This document shows positions 33,877-41,683 of a stretch of 64,000 nt of DNA, one piece after another. Positions within the stretch are counted from its first letter, which is position 1. The number at the start of each line of letters is the position of its first letter. Origin of the DNA: Microbacterium sp. SZ1 (GTDB taxonomy: Bacteria > Actinomycetota > Actinomycetes > Actinomycetales > Microbacteriaceae); contig NZ_LPVV01000004.1 in the NCBI RefSeq assembly GCF_002362255.1, positions 62,001-126,000 on the forward strand, read 5' to 3'. The notes beneath the pieces are model-generated. The model saw nothing but the letters and a program-made list of their open reading frames with translations. It had not been told where the DNA came from and searched no databases. Made by a program: the position numbers and the translations under genes.

Positions 33877-35100
33877 TCAGGCGCGAGGCCTCCGCCCCTC
33901 GAGCACCCCGGCGAGCAACACCGCGACGAGCGCGGCGGCGGGAGCGACGATGAGCCCCACTCGCAGGCTCTCGGTCTGGGCGAGGAAGCCGACGAACGGC
34001 GGCGAGAGCAGGAATCCGAGTCGCAGCAGCCACGAGACGATCGTGAGTCCGGCGCCCGCGCGGAGCCCCGGGAGCTCGTCGGCGGCGTGCATGGCCGCGG
34101 GGATGAGCGTGGCGATGCCGAACCCGACGGCTGCGAATCCGGCGATCGTGCCCGGAACGCTCGGGAACAGCAGCGCGAGCGTCATGCCCACAGCGGCGAT
34201 GAGTCCGCCGACGCGGGCGACCGCGCGCTGGCCGAACCGGTCGGTCATGCCGTCGCCCAGCATCCGTCCGATGAACTGCGCCCCGACGAGGGCGATGAAG
34301 CCGAGCGGAGCGACCGCCGCTGCCGCACCGAGCGATTCCGACAGGTACAGGGTCGCCCACGAGTTGCCCGCGTCCTCGGCGATCGCGCCGGCCATGGCGA
34401 TGAGCGTGAGAGCGATGAGGATCATCACGAGGCGCGGAGTCACGCGTCGACGCACGGCCGTGGCAACCTCCGCCGGGTCGGCTGTCGCCTCGGCATCCGC
34501 TTCTTCGTCGCGACCGGGCAGGCAGAACACCAGGGCCACGAGTGCGACGATCACGAAGACGGTGGTGGAGATGCCCAGGTGCACGCCGAGTGGCAGCTGC
34601 AGCGCGATGGCCGCCGCAGCCATGCCGCCGCCGAGGACCGCACCGATCGACCAGATCGCGTGGAAGGAGTTGATGATCGACCGCCCGTAGCGCCGCTGCA
34701 CTCGCAGCCCGTGGGCGTTCTGCGCGACATCGGTGATCGCGTCGGATGCGCCGCCGACCAGCAGCGCGACGGCGAAGAGGATGCCGGAGGGCGCCAGCGC
34801 CGCGGCGAGCAGTCCGAGGCCCGTCGCAATGGTTCCGAACACCGCCATGCGGGCCGAGCCGAAGCGGCGGATGAGTACCGCGGCGAGGAGGCCGGCGGCG
34901 ATGGCTCCGGCCGGGAAGGCGGCGATGGCGAGGCCGTAGCCGACGTTGTCGAGACCGAGGCTCGCCTTGATCTCAGGGTAACGGGGCAGGATGTTCGCGA
35001 ACAGCGCCCCGTTCGTGAGGAACAGCGCCGAGACGGCGATGCGCGCACGACGGACGGCGCGGTCGGGCGCGGTGCGTCGAATCGTTTCGGCGGAGGTCAT
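33877..35100 (-). CDS. MFS transporter
   Basis: A 407-residue major facilitator with about twelve hydrophobic segments. NGALFANILPRYPEIKASLGLDNVGYGLAIAA opens the first helix and loop, typical of the sugar/drug-efflux YfcJ-like or Fucose-permease-like groups. A charged loop (GRDEEADAEATADPAEVATAV) separates the halves. The start is ATG 35100; ATG 35121 is possible. The substrate is unknown and no partner gene suggests one. Confidence 0.8.
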   Translation of the reverse strand: MTSAETIRRTAPDRAVRRARIAVSALFLTNGALFANILPRYPEIKASLGLDNVGYGLAIAAFPAGAIAAGLLAAVLIRRFGSARMAVFGTIATGLGLLAAALAPSGILFAVALLVGGASDAITDVAQNAHGLRVQRRYGRSIINSFHAIWSIGAVLGGGMAAAAIALQLPLGVHLGISTTVFVIVALVALVFCLPGRDEEADAEATADPAEVATAVRRRVTPRLVMILIALTLIAMAGAIAEDAGNSWATLYLSESLGAAAAVAPLGFIALVGAQFIGRMLGDGMTDRFGQRAVARVGGLIAAVGMTLALLFPSVPGTIAGFAAVGFGIATLIPAAMHAADELPGLRAGAGLTIVSWLLRLGFLLSPPFVGFLAQTESLRVGLIVAPAAALVAVLLAGVLEGRRPRA

Positions 35101-35153
35101 GCGTACGATCGTACACGCCACGAGAGCAACGCCCGATATACGCGGCGGCAGCG

Positions 35154-35432
35154 TCAGCTCAGGAGAGAGTCAGCGTGCGAGAAGACGGATGCCGACGCCA
35201 CGGCGGCCTTCGCATCGTCGAGGTCGGAGAAGATCCCGATCACGTCCGACCGGGGTCCGGAGGCTTCGAAGCCCCGACCGGGGACGACGGTGATCGACCC
35301 CAGGTACTGCAGCCCGTCATTGCCGACGTGGAAGCCGGGCTCGACCTCCACCCACAGCCCGCGGGGCGTGGCGACCGCACGAGTACGTGCTCCTGCCGCG
35401 GCGCGTGCCGCGGCTCCGATGCGCTTCGACAT
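35154..35432 (-). CDS. small conserved hypothetical protein
   Basis: A 92-residue protein with a basic Ala-rich N terminus (MSKRIGAAARAAAGARTRAVATPRG is the leading region) and a beta-rich body LWVEVEPGFHVGN..., DVIGIFSDLDDAKAAVAS. It ends 2 bp before the next gene start region (35435), so it is the second gene of a pair with the DUF7882-like gene. No catalytic motif is seen. Confidence 0.6.
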   Translation of the reverse strand: MSKRIGAAARAAAGARTRAVATPRGLWVEVEPGFHVGNDGLQYLGSITVVPGRGFEASGPRSDVIGIFSDLDDAKAAVASASVFSHADSLLS

Positions 35433-35434
35433 GG

Positions 35435-35758
35435 TCAGGCGCTCATGGCGTGGAGCTGCGGTGCAGCCGCCACCTCCGCGAACTCAGCGCGGGTGAGGTC
35501 GAGACCACCCGAGGAGTTCGCGGCGTTCATCATCTTGACGAGCAGCGCCCGATCGATGGGCGACTCCTCCTCCATCACGAAGCGCAACGGGATCGCCGCC
35601 TGCACCCACAGCGTCTCGACGCCACTCGGCGTGTGGAGCGTGAGTGCGAACGATTCGTTCCGCCGAAGCTTCGTGAGCGTGACCGCTCGGACGTGCGTCA
35701 GAGTCTCGTCCTCGACGTCGATCGGCAGTGTCGAGTTCCCGTAGGTCAGGTGTCCCAT
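35435..35758 (-). CDS. DUF7882-like small protein (MGHLTYG family)
   Basis: A 107-residue protein beginning MGHLTYGNSTLPIDVEDETL, with LTKLRRNESFALTLHTPSG. Proteins with this start are common in Microbacteriaceae and were often labelled ATP-dependent DNA ligase without any ligase motif; no KxDG is present here. The start at ATG 35758 keeps the conserved MGHL/MGxL beginning and has GGGAG five bases upstream; ATG 35770 is also served by AAGGAAG. Function unknown. Confidence 0.68.
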   Translation of the reverse strand: MGHLTYGNSTLPIDVEDETLTHVRAVTLTKLRRNESFALTLHTPSGVETLWVQAAIPLRFVMEEESPIDRALLVKMMNAANSSGGLDLTRAEFAEVAAAPQLHAMSA

Positions 35759-35837
35759 CGTGTCTCCCATCCCGTGCTTCCTTCGACATTTAGATTACTA
35801 GGTTACCTAGCTAAATGCCAGCCGAGGGAAAAACAGA

Positions 35838-36290
35838 TCAAGACAGGTCGCTGATCTCCTCCGTGAGCCGACGCAGGAAGCGAGCCACGATATCGCTCTG
35901 TTCAGGCGTGAACTCGCTCGCGATGTCTTCGATGCGCTGTGTGAGATCGTCGACCGGGGCGTTCGCGTCGCGCAGCGAGGGACGAAGCACCTTCGACCTG
36001 GCATCCACCGGGTGCGGGGCGACGATGATCTGCCCCCGCTCCTGCAGGCGGCGGAGCACACTGGTCACTGCCGCGGTGCTGATGTTGAGATGAACGGCGA
36101 GATCGCCGGGCGTCGCGGGGGACTCGGCCGGGGCGTCGGAGATGAAGCGCATGGCCTCACGGTCGGTGTCGTTGGGCGCTCGGCGCAGGGAGAGCCGTCG
36201 GGCGAGCTGCGACTCGGCGCGGCGGAGATCGTCGACACGCTCAACGAGATCACGCGTCGTCACCTGCGTCGCGTCCTTGATATCGGTCAT
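35838..36290 (-). CDS. MarR-family regulator
   Basis: A 150-residue MarR-type winged helix: REAMRFISDAP, then TPGDLAVHLNISTAAVTSVLRRLQERGQIIVAPHPVDARSKV containing the recognition helix and wing. The start ATG 36290 follows AGGGGG. It is divergent from the small gene at 36412. A much longer frame that stays open to 37232 is an artefact of GC-rich sequence. The ligand is unknown. Confidence 0.85.
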   Translation of the reverse strand: MTDIKDATQVTTRDLVERVDDLRRAESQLARRLSLRRAPNDTDREAMRFISDAPAESPATPGDLAVHLNISTAAVTSVLRRLQERGQIIVAPHPVDARSKVLRPSLRDANAPVDDLTQRIEDIASEFTPEQSDIVARFLRRLTEEISDLS

Positions 36291-36388
36291 TCCGTCACCC
36301 CCTGACGCGACCATTCTACAAGAGAACCACGTAAGCAGGCAGACTAGTGATATGCAGTGCATGGCACCACGCGAACGGGTGAGAGGAT

Positions 36389-36411
36389 GGAGTCCTGTCG
36401 GAAAGGACTCC
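36389..36411 (+). promoter_or_regulatory. hairpin covering the ribosome site of the 79-residue gene
   Basis: GGAGTCC (36389-36395) pairs with GGACTCC (36405-36411), with a 9-base loop. The right arm ends at the base before ATG 36412 and includes most of the AAAGGA ribosome site. If the transcript begins upstream, the fold would hide the start of translation. Confidence 0.45.
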
Positions 36412-36651
36412 ATGGGAGAGCGATTCACGCCCGAAGACGCCGGGTACATCCTGTACTCCGAGGTCATAGAGCGCCTGGGAGAGCAGTTTCCGACGGTTCC
36501 CGGCTGGCGCCTCGAGCAGATCGTGACAGCCGAGAACGAGGCGATCACCGGAGGGATGCTGAGCATCGTCCCCGCGGAGGTCGAAACCGGCGCTGTCGAG
36601 ATGCTCACACGCGAAGAGCATCGCATGAGCGACGATGACGAGGTGGCCTGA
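36412..36651 (+). CDS. small conserved hypothetical protein
   Basis: A 79-residue acidic protein: GERFTPEDAGYILYSEVIERLGEQFPTVPGWRLEQIVTAENEAIT. The start ATG 36412 follows AAAGGA; ATG 36352 is an alternative. Its TGA overlaps the ATG of the MarR gene at 36651, so the two are coupled. No known motif; it may modulate the adjacent MarR protein, which is inference only. Confidence 0.6.
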   Translation: MGERFTPEDAGYILYSEVIERLGEQFPTVPGWRLEQIVTAENEAITGGMLSIVPAEVETGAVEMLTREEHRMSDDDEVA

Positions 36652-37211
36652 TGTCTCAGTCTCCCGAGGAGTTCACCCGGTCGGGCTACTGGTACCCCGA
36701 CGCGGAGTCCGCGAGCACGGTCGACGTGCTCAATCTGCTGCGCCGCTATCGAGCGGCCGAGACCGCGATGCGCGCGCGCACCCGCGCCTCGATGAAGATG
36801 AACGAGACCGACCTCGTCGCCCTGCGGTTCCTGCTGCGCGAGCAGCGCGCCGGTCGCATCGTGCGCCCCATCGACATCGCCCGCATGCTCGACATCTCCA
36901 CGGCATCCACCACCACCCTCATCGACCGCCTCGAGAAGGGCGGACACGTGCGTCGTGAAGCGCACCCGACCGACCGCCGCGCCGGTGTCGTGGTGCCGAC
37001 CGTGAGCAGCGACGACGAGGTGCGCGAGACCCTCGGCGCCATGCATCGCCGCATGCTCGCCCTCGTCGACGAGATGAGCGACAAGGAGCGCGCCGTCGTG
37101 ACGCGGTTCCTCGCCGGCATGACGTCGGCGATCGAGGAGGCCTCCGACCTCGATCAGGAGCTGCGCGATGTCATCCGCTCCCACGAGGAGTCCGAGTCGT
37201 CGGGCGAGTAG
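36651..37211 (+). CDS. MarR-family regulator
   Basis: A 186-residue MarR-type protein with an extended N terminus. The HTH is VRPIDIARMLDISTASTTTLIDRLEKGGHVRREAHPTDRRA, whose DRR wing is canonical. The C-terminal helices (FLAGMTSAIEEASDL) make the dimer interface. The start overlaps the stop of the 79-residue gene. It faces another MarR gene across a 120-bp divergent region. A strong terminator follows. Confidence 0.85.
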   Translation: MSQSPEEFTRSGYWYPDAESASTVDVLNLLRRYRAAETAMRARTRASMKMNETDLVALRFLLREQRAGRIVRPIDIARMLDISTASTTTLIDRLEKGGHVRREAHPTDRRAGVVVPTVSSDDEVRETLGAMHRRMLALVDEMSDKERAVVTRFLAGMTSAIEEASDLDQELRDVIRSHEESESSGE

Positions 37212-37238
37212 CGCCGCGACGAGGCCGCACACACAGGC

Positions 37239-37270
37239 GGCGGGGAGGCGGCCGATGCCACCTCCCCGCC
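37239..37270. terminator. bidirectional hairpin terminator
   Basis: GGCGGGGAGG (37239-37248) pairs perfectly with CCTCCCCGCC (37261-37270) between the marR gene (+) and the csbD gene (-), which converge. Confidence 0.65.
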
Positions 37271-37283
37271 GTGCGTGAACGCG

Positions 37284-37457
37284 TCAGTTCTTGAAGGCGT
37301 CCTTGACGTTCTCGCCGGCCTTCTTGGCGTCGGCCTTGACCTGGTCGGCCTTGCCCTCCGCCTCGAGCCGCTCGTTGTCGGTGGCCTTGCCGACCGCCTC
37401 CTTCGCCTTGCCGGCGATGTCCTGGGCGGCGTTCTTGATCTTGTCGTCGAGTCCCAT
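37284..37457 (-). CDS. CsbD-family general stress protein
   Basis: A 57-residue hydrophilic helical protein: GLDDKIKNAAQDIAGKAKEAVGKATDNERLEAEGKADQVKADAKKAGENVKDAFKN region, with the repeating Lys/Ala pattern of CsbD. Such proteins accumulate in stress or stationary phase; the biochemical role is unknown. The start is ATG 37457 behind GAGAAGGGAAG; a start at 37481 adds eight residues without support. Confidence 0.85.
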   Translation of the reverse strand: MGLDDKIKNAAQDIAGKAKEAVGKATDNERLEAEGKADQVKADAKKAGENVKDAFKN

Positions 37458-37502
37458 GAGGGCTTCCCTTCTCTCTTCCAACGGTGGCCTGCGGCCTGCA
37501 GC

Positions 37503-37766
37503 TCACTGCTGCAGAAGCTGTGTGACGATGACGGTCATGAGCGGCACGGATGCTGCGGCGACGAGCACCATCAGTCCTGCCGCGCCGAGGATCTCGCGAT
37601 TCGGGCGAGCGGAGACGAGGGACGCGCGATCGATTCCGATCGCGCGTCCCACGGCCTCGCTGGCGGGGAGCGGCGCGAGGCTGGCCGCATCCGTGAGCAT
37701 CGACGTCGCGTCATGTGGGGCCTGATCGACGCGGACGGGGGAATTCGCTGCTCCGGACATATCCAT
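37503..37766 (-). CDS. small single-span membrane protein, unknown
   Basis: An 87-residue protein with a hydrophilic N-terminal part and one C-terminal membrane segment, LGAAGLMVLVAAASVPLMTVIV. The start is ATG 37766 after AAGGTAGG; nearby GTG 37769 and ATG 37760 are alternatives. It lies 45 bp upstream of csbD on the same strand and may be co-expressed. Confidence 0.55.
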   Translation of the reverse strand: MDMSGAANSPVRVDQAPHDATSMLTDAASLAPLPASEAVGRAIGIDRASLVSARPNREILGAAGLMVLVAAASVPLMTVIVTQLLQQ

Positions 37767-37853
37767 CACCTACCTTCGATGGCAGGTTACTAGATGAACT
37801 AGTGATTCGGAAGCCTAGTGAAATTTTGAGCTCGTCGACATACCCTCGGGAGC

Positions 37854-39446
37854 ATGACGGAGCTCACCCAGCCCACCGGCCATGAGGACGCGCTGCGCGC
37901 CGTCCCCCGCGAAGACGGATCGATGCCCCGAGCGCTGGTCCTCGGCGCCACCGGATACATCGGCGGGCGCCTCACCCCGCGACTTCTGAACGCCGGCTAC
38001 CGCGTGCGAGTCCTGGCGCGCGACGCGGCGCGCGCGGCATCCTTCCCCTGGGGATCCGACTCCGAGATCGTCGAAGGATCCGCGGACGATGAGGATGCCG
38101 TGCGCGAGGCCATGCGCGACGTCGACGTCGTGTACTACCTGATCCACTCGATGTCGGCGGGCAAGGGGTTCGAGGAGAGCGACGAGCGCGCAGCTCAGAC
38201 GGTGGCGGATGCCGCGGCGGCCGCCGGCGCGCGTCGCATCGTCTACCTCGGCGGACTGCATCCCGACGACGTGAAGCTCTCGGCGCATCTGCGATCGCGC
38301 GTGCACGTGGGCGAGATCTTCCTGCGGTCGGGCGTCCCGACGCTGGTGCTGCAGGCCGGGGTGGTGATCGGCTCGGGATCGGCCTCGTTCGAGATGATCC
38401 GCCACCTGACCGAGGTGCTGCCGTACATGCCCGCGCCGAAGTGGGTGCGCAACCGCATCCAGCCGATCGCGGTGCGCGACGTGCTGCACTACCTGCTCGG
38501 CGCCGCGCGCGTCGACGACGACGTGAACCGCGCCGTCGACATCGGCGGACCCGACGTGCTGCGCTACGGCCAGATGATGAACGGCTACGCGGTCGAGGCG
38601 GGTCTCCCCCAGCGCGCGATCGCCGCGCTGCCGGTGCTGACTCCCGGCCTGGCCTCGCACTGGGTGAACCTCGTCACGCCCGTGCCGCGCTCGATCGCTC
38701 GCCCGCTCGTGGCGTCGCTGCAGAACGAGTGCATCGTCAAGGACCGCGCCGTCGACGACCTCATCCCCCGCCCCGAGGGTGAACTCACGCCGTACCGTCA
38801 GGCGGTGCGGGCGGCTCTCGGACGCGTGAACGCGGATGCGATCGAGACGAGCTGGCAGGACTCCGAGGTGTCCGGCGCGCCGAGCGACCCCTTGCCGAGC
38901 GATCCCGACTGGGCGGGGCGCACGGTCTTCACGGATGCGCGATCGCTGAAGACGAGCGCCCCCGTCGACGGCCTCTGGCGCGTGATCATCGGCATCGGCG
39001 GAGAGAACGGCTGGTACTCCTCGCCGTTCCTGTGGGCCGTGCGCGGCTGGATGGACCGTCTCGTCGGCGGGGTCGGCCTGCGCCGAGGACGCCGCAACAA
39101 GGCCGCGGCGCGGGTCGGCGACGCGATCGACTTCTGGCGCGTCGAGGCCGTCGAGGAGCCGGGCCGCGACACCGAGGCGTCGGACGCGAGCGGCGGGCTG
39201 CTGCGGTTGCGCGCCGAGATGAAGGTGCCGGGCGAGGCGTGGCTCGAACTGCGCGCACTGCCCGACGGCACGGGTGCCCGCTACGAGCAGCGGGCCGTGT
39301 TCTTCCCGCGTGGACTCGCCGGGCGCCTGTACTGGTTCGCCGTGCTGCCGTTCCACGGGTTCATCTTCGCCGGCATGGCGGCGCGCATCACGGCTGCCGC
39401 GGAGAAGCCGGTCGAGACGGTCGCGACCGTCGCGGCCACCGGCTGA
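37854..39446 (+). CDS. NAD(P)H-binding SDR protein with DUF2867 domain
   Basis: A 530-residue protein. The N-terminal ~320 residues are an atypical short-chain dehydrogenase (ALVLGATGYIGGRLTPRLL as the dinucleotide site; DVVYYLIHSMSAG in the middle). The C-terminal ~180 residues match DUF2867 (VDGLWRVIIGIGGENGWYSSP and LRLRAEMKVPGEAWLEL). Proteins of this two-domain form are widespread in actinobacteria and are thought to act on isoprenoid- or lipid-like substrates; that is not shown here. It ends before a strong shared terminator. Confidence 0.82.
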   Translation: MTELTQPTGHEDALRAVPREDGSMPRALVLGATGYIGGRLTPRLLNAGYRVRVLARDAARAASFPWGSDSEIVEGSADDEDAVREAMRDVDVVYYLIHSMSAGKGFEESDERAAQTVADAAAAAGARRIVYLGGLHPDDVKLSAHLRSRVHVGEIFLRSGVPTLVLQAGVVIGSGSASFEMIRHLTEVLPYMPAPKWVRNRIQPIAVRDVLHYLLGAARVDDDVNRAVDIGGPDVLRYGQMMNGYAVEAGLPQRAIAALPVLTPGLASHWVNLVTPVPRSIARPLVASLQNECIVKDRAVDDLIPRPEGELTPYRQAVRAALGRVNADAIETSWQDSEVSGAPSDPLPSDPDWAGRTVFTDARSLKTSAPVDGLWRVIIGIGGENGWYSSPFLWAVRGWMDRLVGGVGLRRGRRNKAAARVGDAIDFWRVEAVEEPGRDTEASDASGGLLRLRAEMKVPGEAWLELRALPDGTGARYEQRAVFFPRGLAGRLYWFAVLPFHGFIFAGMAARITAAAEKPVETVATVAATG

Positions 39447-39475
39447 CGCGGGCGGGCGCGGCGCCGGGGGCTGGC

Positions 39476-39529
39476 GAGAGATCAGAAACGCCGCTGAGCG
39501 GCATCCCTCCGCGGCATTTCTGATCTCTC
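39476..39529. terminator. strong bidirectional terminator
   Basis: A perfect 13-bp stem (GAGAGATCAGAAA / TTTCTGATCTCTC) encloses a GCCGC-GCGGC mini-hairpin. It stands between convergent genes ending at 39446 (+) and 39548 (-). The AAA/TTT pairs give U-rich ends in both directions. Confidence 0.75.
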
Positions 39530-39547
39530 GTCCGGCGACCGGCGCGG

Positions 39548-41548
39548 CTAGCGCTCGGTCGGTGCGATGCCGCCCGCCTCGTCGACGGACTCGGCCGTGT
39601 CCTCGGCGAGCGCCGCGGGGGGATCGGCCGGCGCGGGGGATGCCGCGGCCTCCGCATCGGCATCCGTGCCCGCCTGCGGGATGACGTCGATCGCCTCGGT
39701 GGCCGTCGCGTAGACCTCGGCGAGGCTGTCGTCGACCTCGGCCTCGTCGATCCAGGCGAGATCGTCCTCCGAGTGGTCGTACTCCACGGGCATGAGCGCG
39801 AAGTCGTCGCCGTACTCTTCGAGCCCCGCCATGACGCTGTGTCGCACGGCCATCCGCGCATAGCGCTCGCGCAGGATCATGGGGTCCCGGCGCAGGTCCT
39901 TCATGAACGCGACCATCATGAACGCCATGATCACCGCGAACGGCAGCGCCGCGATGATCGTCACGTTCTGCAGCGAGCGCAGACCACTCCCCTCCTCGCC
40001 CGTCACGAGGAGCACCGCGGCGATGACTCCGACCAGCACACCCCAGACGACCGCGACCCAGCGCGAGGGGTCGGGCCGACCCTGCTGCGACAGCGTGCCC
40101 ATCACGAGGGATGCCGAGTCCGCACCCGTGATGAAGAAGATCGAGATCAGCAGAATGAGCAGGATGCTGGTGACGAGCGGGAACGGGAGGTTCTCGAGCA
40201 CGCCGAACAGCACCTCCTCCGGCGGGTCGACCGTGAGGCCGGCGCCGTTCATCTGCTGCTGGATCGCCGTCGTCCCGAAGATCGCGAACCAGATGAGCGA
40301 GATCGCGGCCGGCACGACGATGACGACCGAGACGAACTGGCGCAGGGTGCGTCCGCGCGAGATCTTCGCGATGAACATGCCGACGAAGGGGGACCACGAG
40401 ATCCACCACGCCCAGTAGAAGATCGTCCAGCTGGAGAGGAACATCTGCGCCTCGTCGCCCTGCGAGGCGGACCGGCCGATCATCTGCGGCAGGTCGCCGA
40501 GGAACTGCACGGCCACCGACGGGATGACGTTGAGGATCAGCAGCGTCGGCCCGACGAAGAAGACGAAGAACGCCAGCACGAGGGCTGCGACCGCGTTGAT
40601 GTTCGACAGCGCCTGGATGCCCTTGCTCACGCCAGAGACGGCGGAGGCGATGAAGCACGCGGTGAGCACGGCGATGACCGCGATGAGGATGCCGTTGCCC
40701 AGCGGGCCGGCTCCCGTGACGATCTCGACGCCGTGGCCGATCTGCAGGGCGCCGAGGCCGAGCGACGCGGCGGTGCCGAAGAGCGTGACGATGATCGAGA
40801 AGACGTCGATCGTGCGACCGAGAGGTCCGGTGGTGCGGCCCTCTCCGAGCAGCGGCGCGAAGATCGACGAGATCAGCGGGGTGCGTCCTCGGCGGAACGC
40901 GCCGTATGCGATCGCGCCGCCGACGAGGGCGTAGAACGCCCAGGCCTGCGGACCCCAGTGGTACAGCACCTGCGCCTGCGCGGTGTGCATGGCCTCGAGC
41001 GTGTTCGCCTCGACCGTGCCCGGCGGCGGGTTCTCGAAGAAGGTCAGCGGTTCGGCGGCGCCCCAGAACACGAGCCCGATGCCCATGCCGGCGGCGAACA
41101 GCATCGAGATCCACGAGAACATCGAGAACTCGGGCTCTTCGTCGTCGCGACCGAGAGGGATGCGCCCGTAGCGGCTGAAGCCGATGAACAGCATGAACAC
41201 GAGGATGACGGTGGCGATCGTCGTGAAGAAGAAACCGAAGTACTCGACCACCCACGCGAGCACAGCCGACGTCGTGCCCGCCAGGTTGTCGCCGGCGAAC
41301 ACGCCCCACGCGATGAACGCGATGGTGAGGGATGCCGCGACGCCGAAGACCAGTGGATCGGTGCGATACGTGCGGCCGGTCTCCTCGACCGAGACGCCGG
41401 GGACCAGAGCCGGGTGCACGCTGCGCGGCGGGACGGCGGCGATGTCGCGGACGATCTTGCCCGCCTGCATCCCGGCCTGCCGCAGGGCTCCGGTGTGGGT
41501 CTTCTGAACGTCGGTCCGCGAGCGGGGTTTCTCGTCAGGAGTGTCCAT
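39548..41548 (-). CDS. BCCT-family betaine/choline/carnitine transporter
   Basis: A 666-residue secondary transporter for compatible solutes. It shows the BCCT glycine motif FAAGMGIGLVFWGAAEPLTFF and the signature WWISWSPFVGMFIAKISRGRTLRQF. Twelve membrane segments lie within residues ~70-560. The ~100-residue C-terminal tail is acidic (EDDLAWIDEAEVDDSLAEVYATATEAIDVI), unlike the basic osmosensing tail of Corynebacterium BetP. The start is ATG 41548; upstream in-frame codons to 41638 are not needed. Import of glycine betaine or a relative under osmotic stress is inferred from the family. Confidence 0.88.
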   Translation of the reverse strand: MDTPDEKPRSRTDVQKTHTGALRQAGMQAGKIVRDIAAVPPRSVHPALVPGVSVEETGRTYRTDPLVFGVAASLTIAFIAWGVFAGDNLAGTTSAVLAWVVEYFGFFFTTIATVILVFMLFIGFSRYGRIPLGRDDEEPEFSMFSWISMLFAAGMGIGLVFWGAAEPLTFFENPPPGTVEANTLEAMHTAQAQVLYHWGPQAWAFYALVGGAIAYGAFRRGRTPLISSIFAPLLGEGRTTGPLGRTIDVFSIIVTLFGTAASLGLGALQIGHGVEIVTGAGPLGNGILIAVIAVLTACFIASAVSGVSKGIQALSNINAVAALVLAFFVFFVGPTLLILNVIPSVAVQFLGDLPQMIGRSASQGDEAQMFLSSWTIFYWAWWISWSPFVGMFIAKISRGRTLRQFVSVVIVVPAAISLIWFAIFGTTAIQQQMNGAGLTVDPPEEVLFGVLENLPFPLVTSILLILLISIFFITGADSASLVMGTLSQQGRPDPSRWVAVVWGVLVGVIAAVLLVTGEEGSGLRSLQNVTIIAALPFAVIMAFMMVAFMKDLRRDPMILRERYARMAVRHSVMAGLEEYGDDFALMPVEYDHSEDDLAWIDEAEVDDSLAEVYATATEAIDVIPQAGTDADAEAAASPAPADPPAALAEDTAESVDEAGGIAPTER

Positions 41549-41683
41549 GACTACCGATTCTCCCATGCCGGAATACTGCGGCCGGGTCCGGAAAACCCAG
41601 ACCACGTGTGCGATCTGCGGCGTGTCATGGTCCGACACGCCGAACGGAAGCCGTCGGCTCTCCGTTCTCCGGGAGTGTCCGAG

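Noticed and set aside
33700..35496. A 598-codon plus-strand frame
   Set aside because: Antisense to the MFS transporter; the product is Arg/Glu/Gly-rich without any fold.
37815..41309. An 1164-codon minus-strand frame
   Set aside because: It spans the SDR-DUF2867 gene on the opposite strand and BCCT in another frame; the terminator at 39476 lies inside it.
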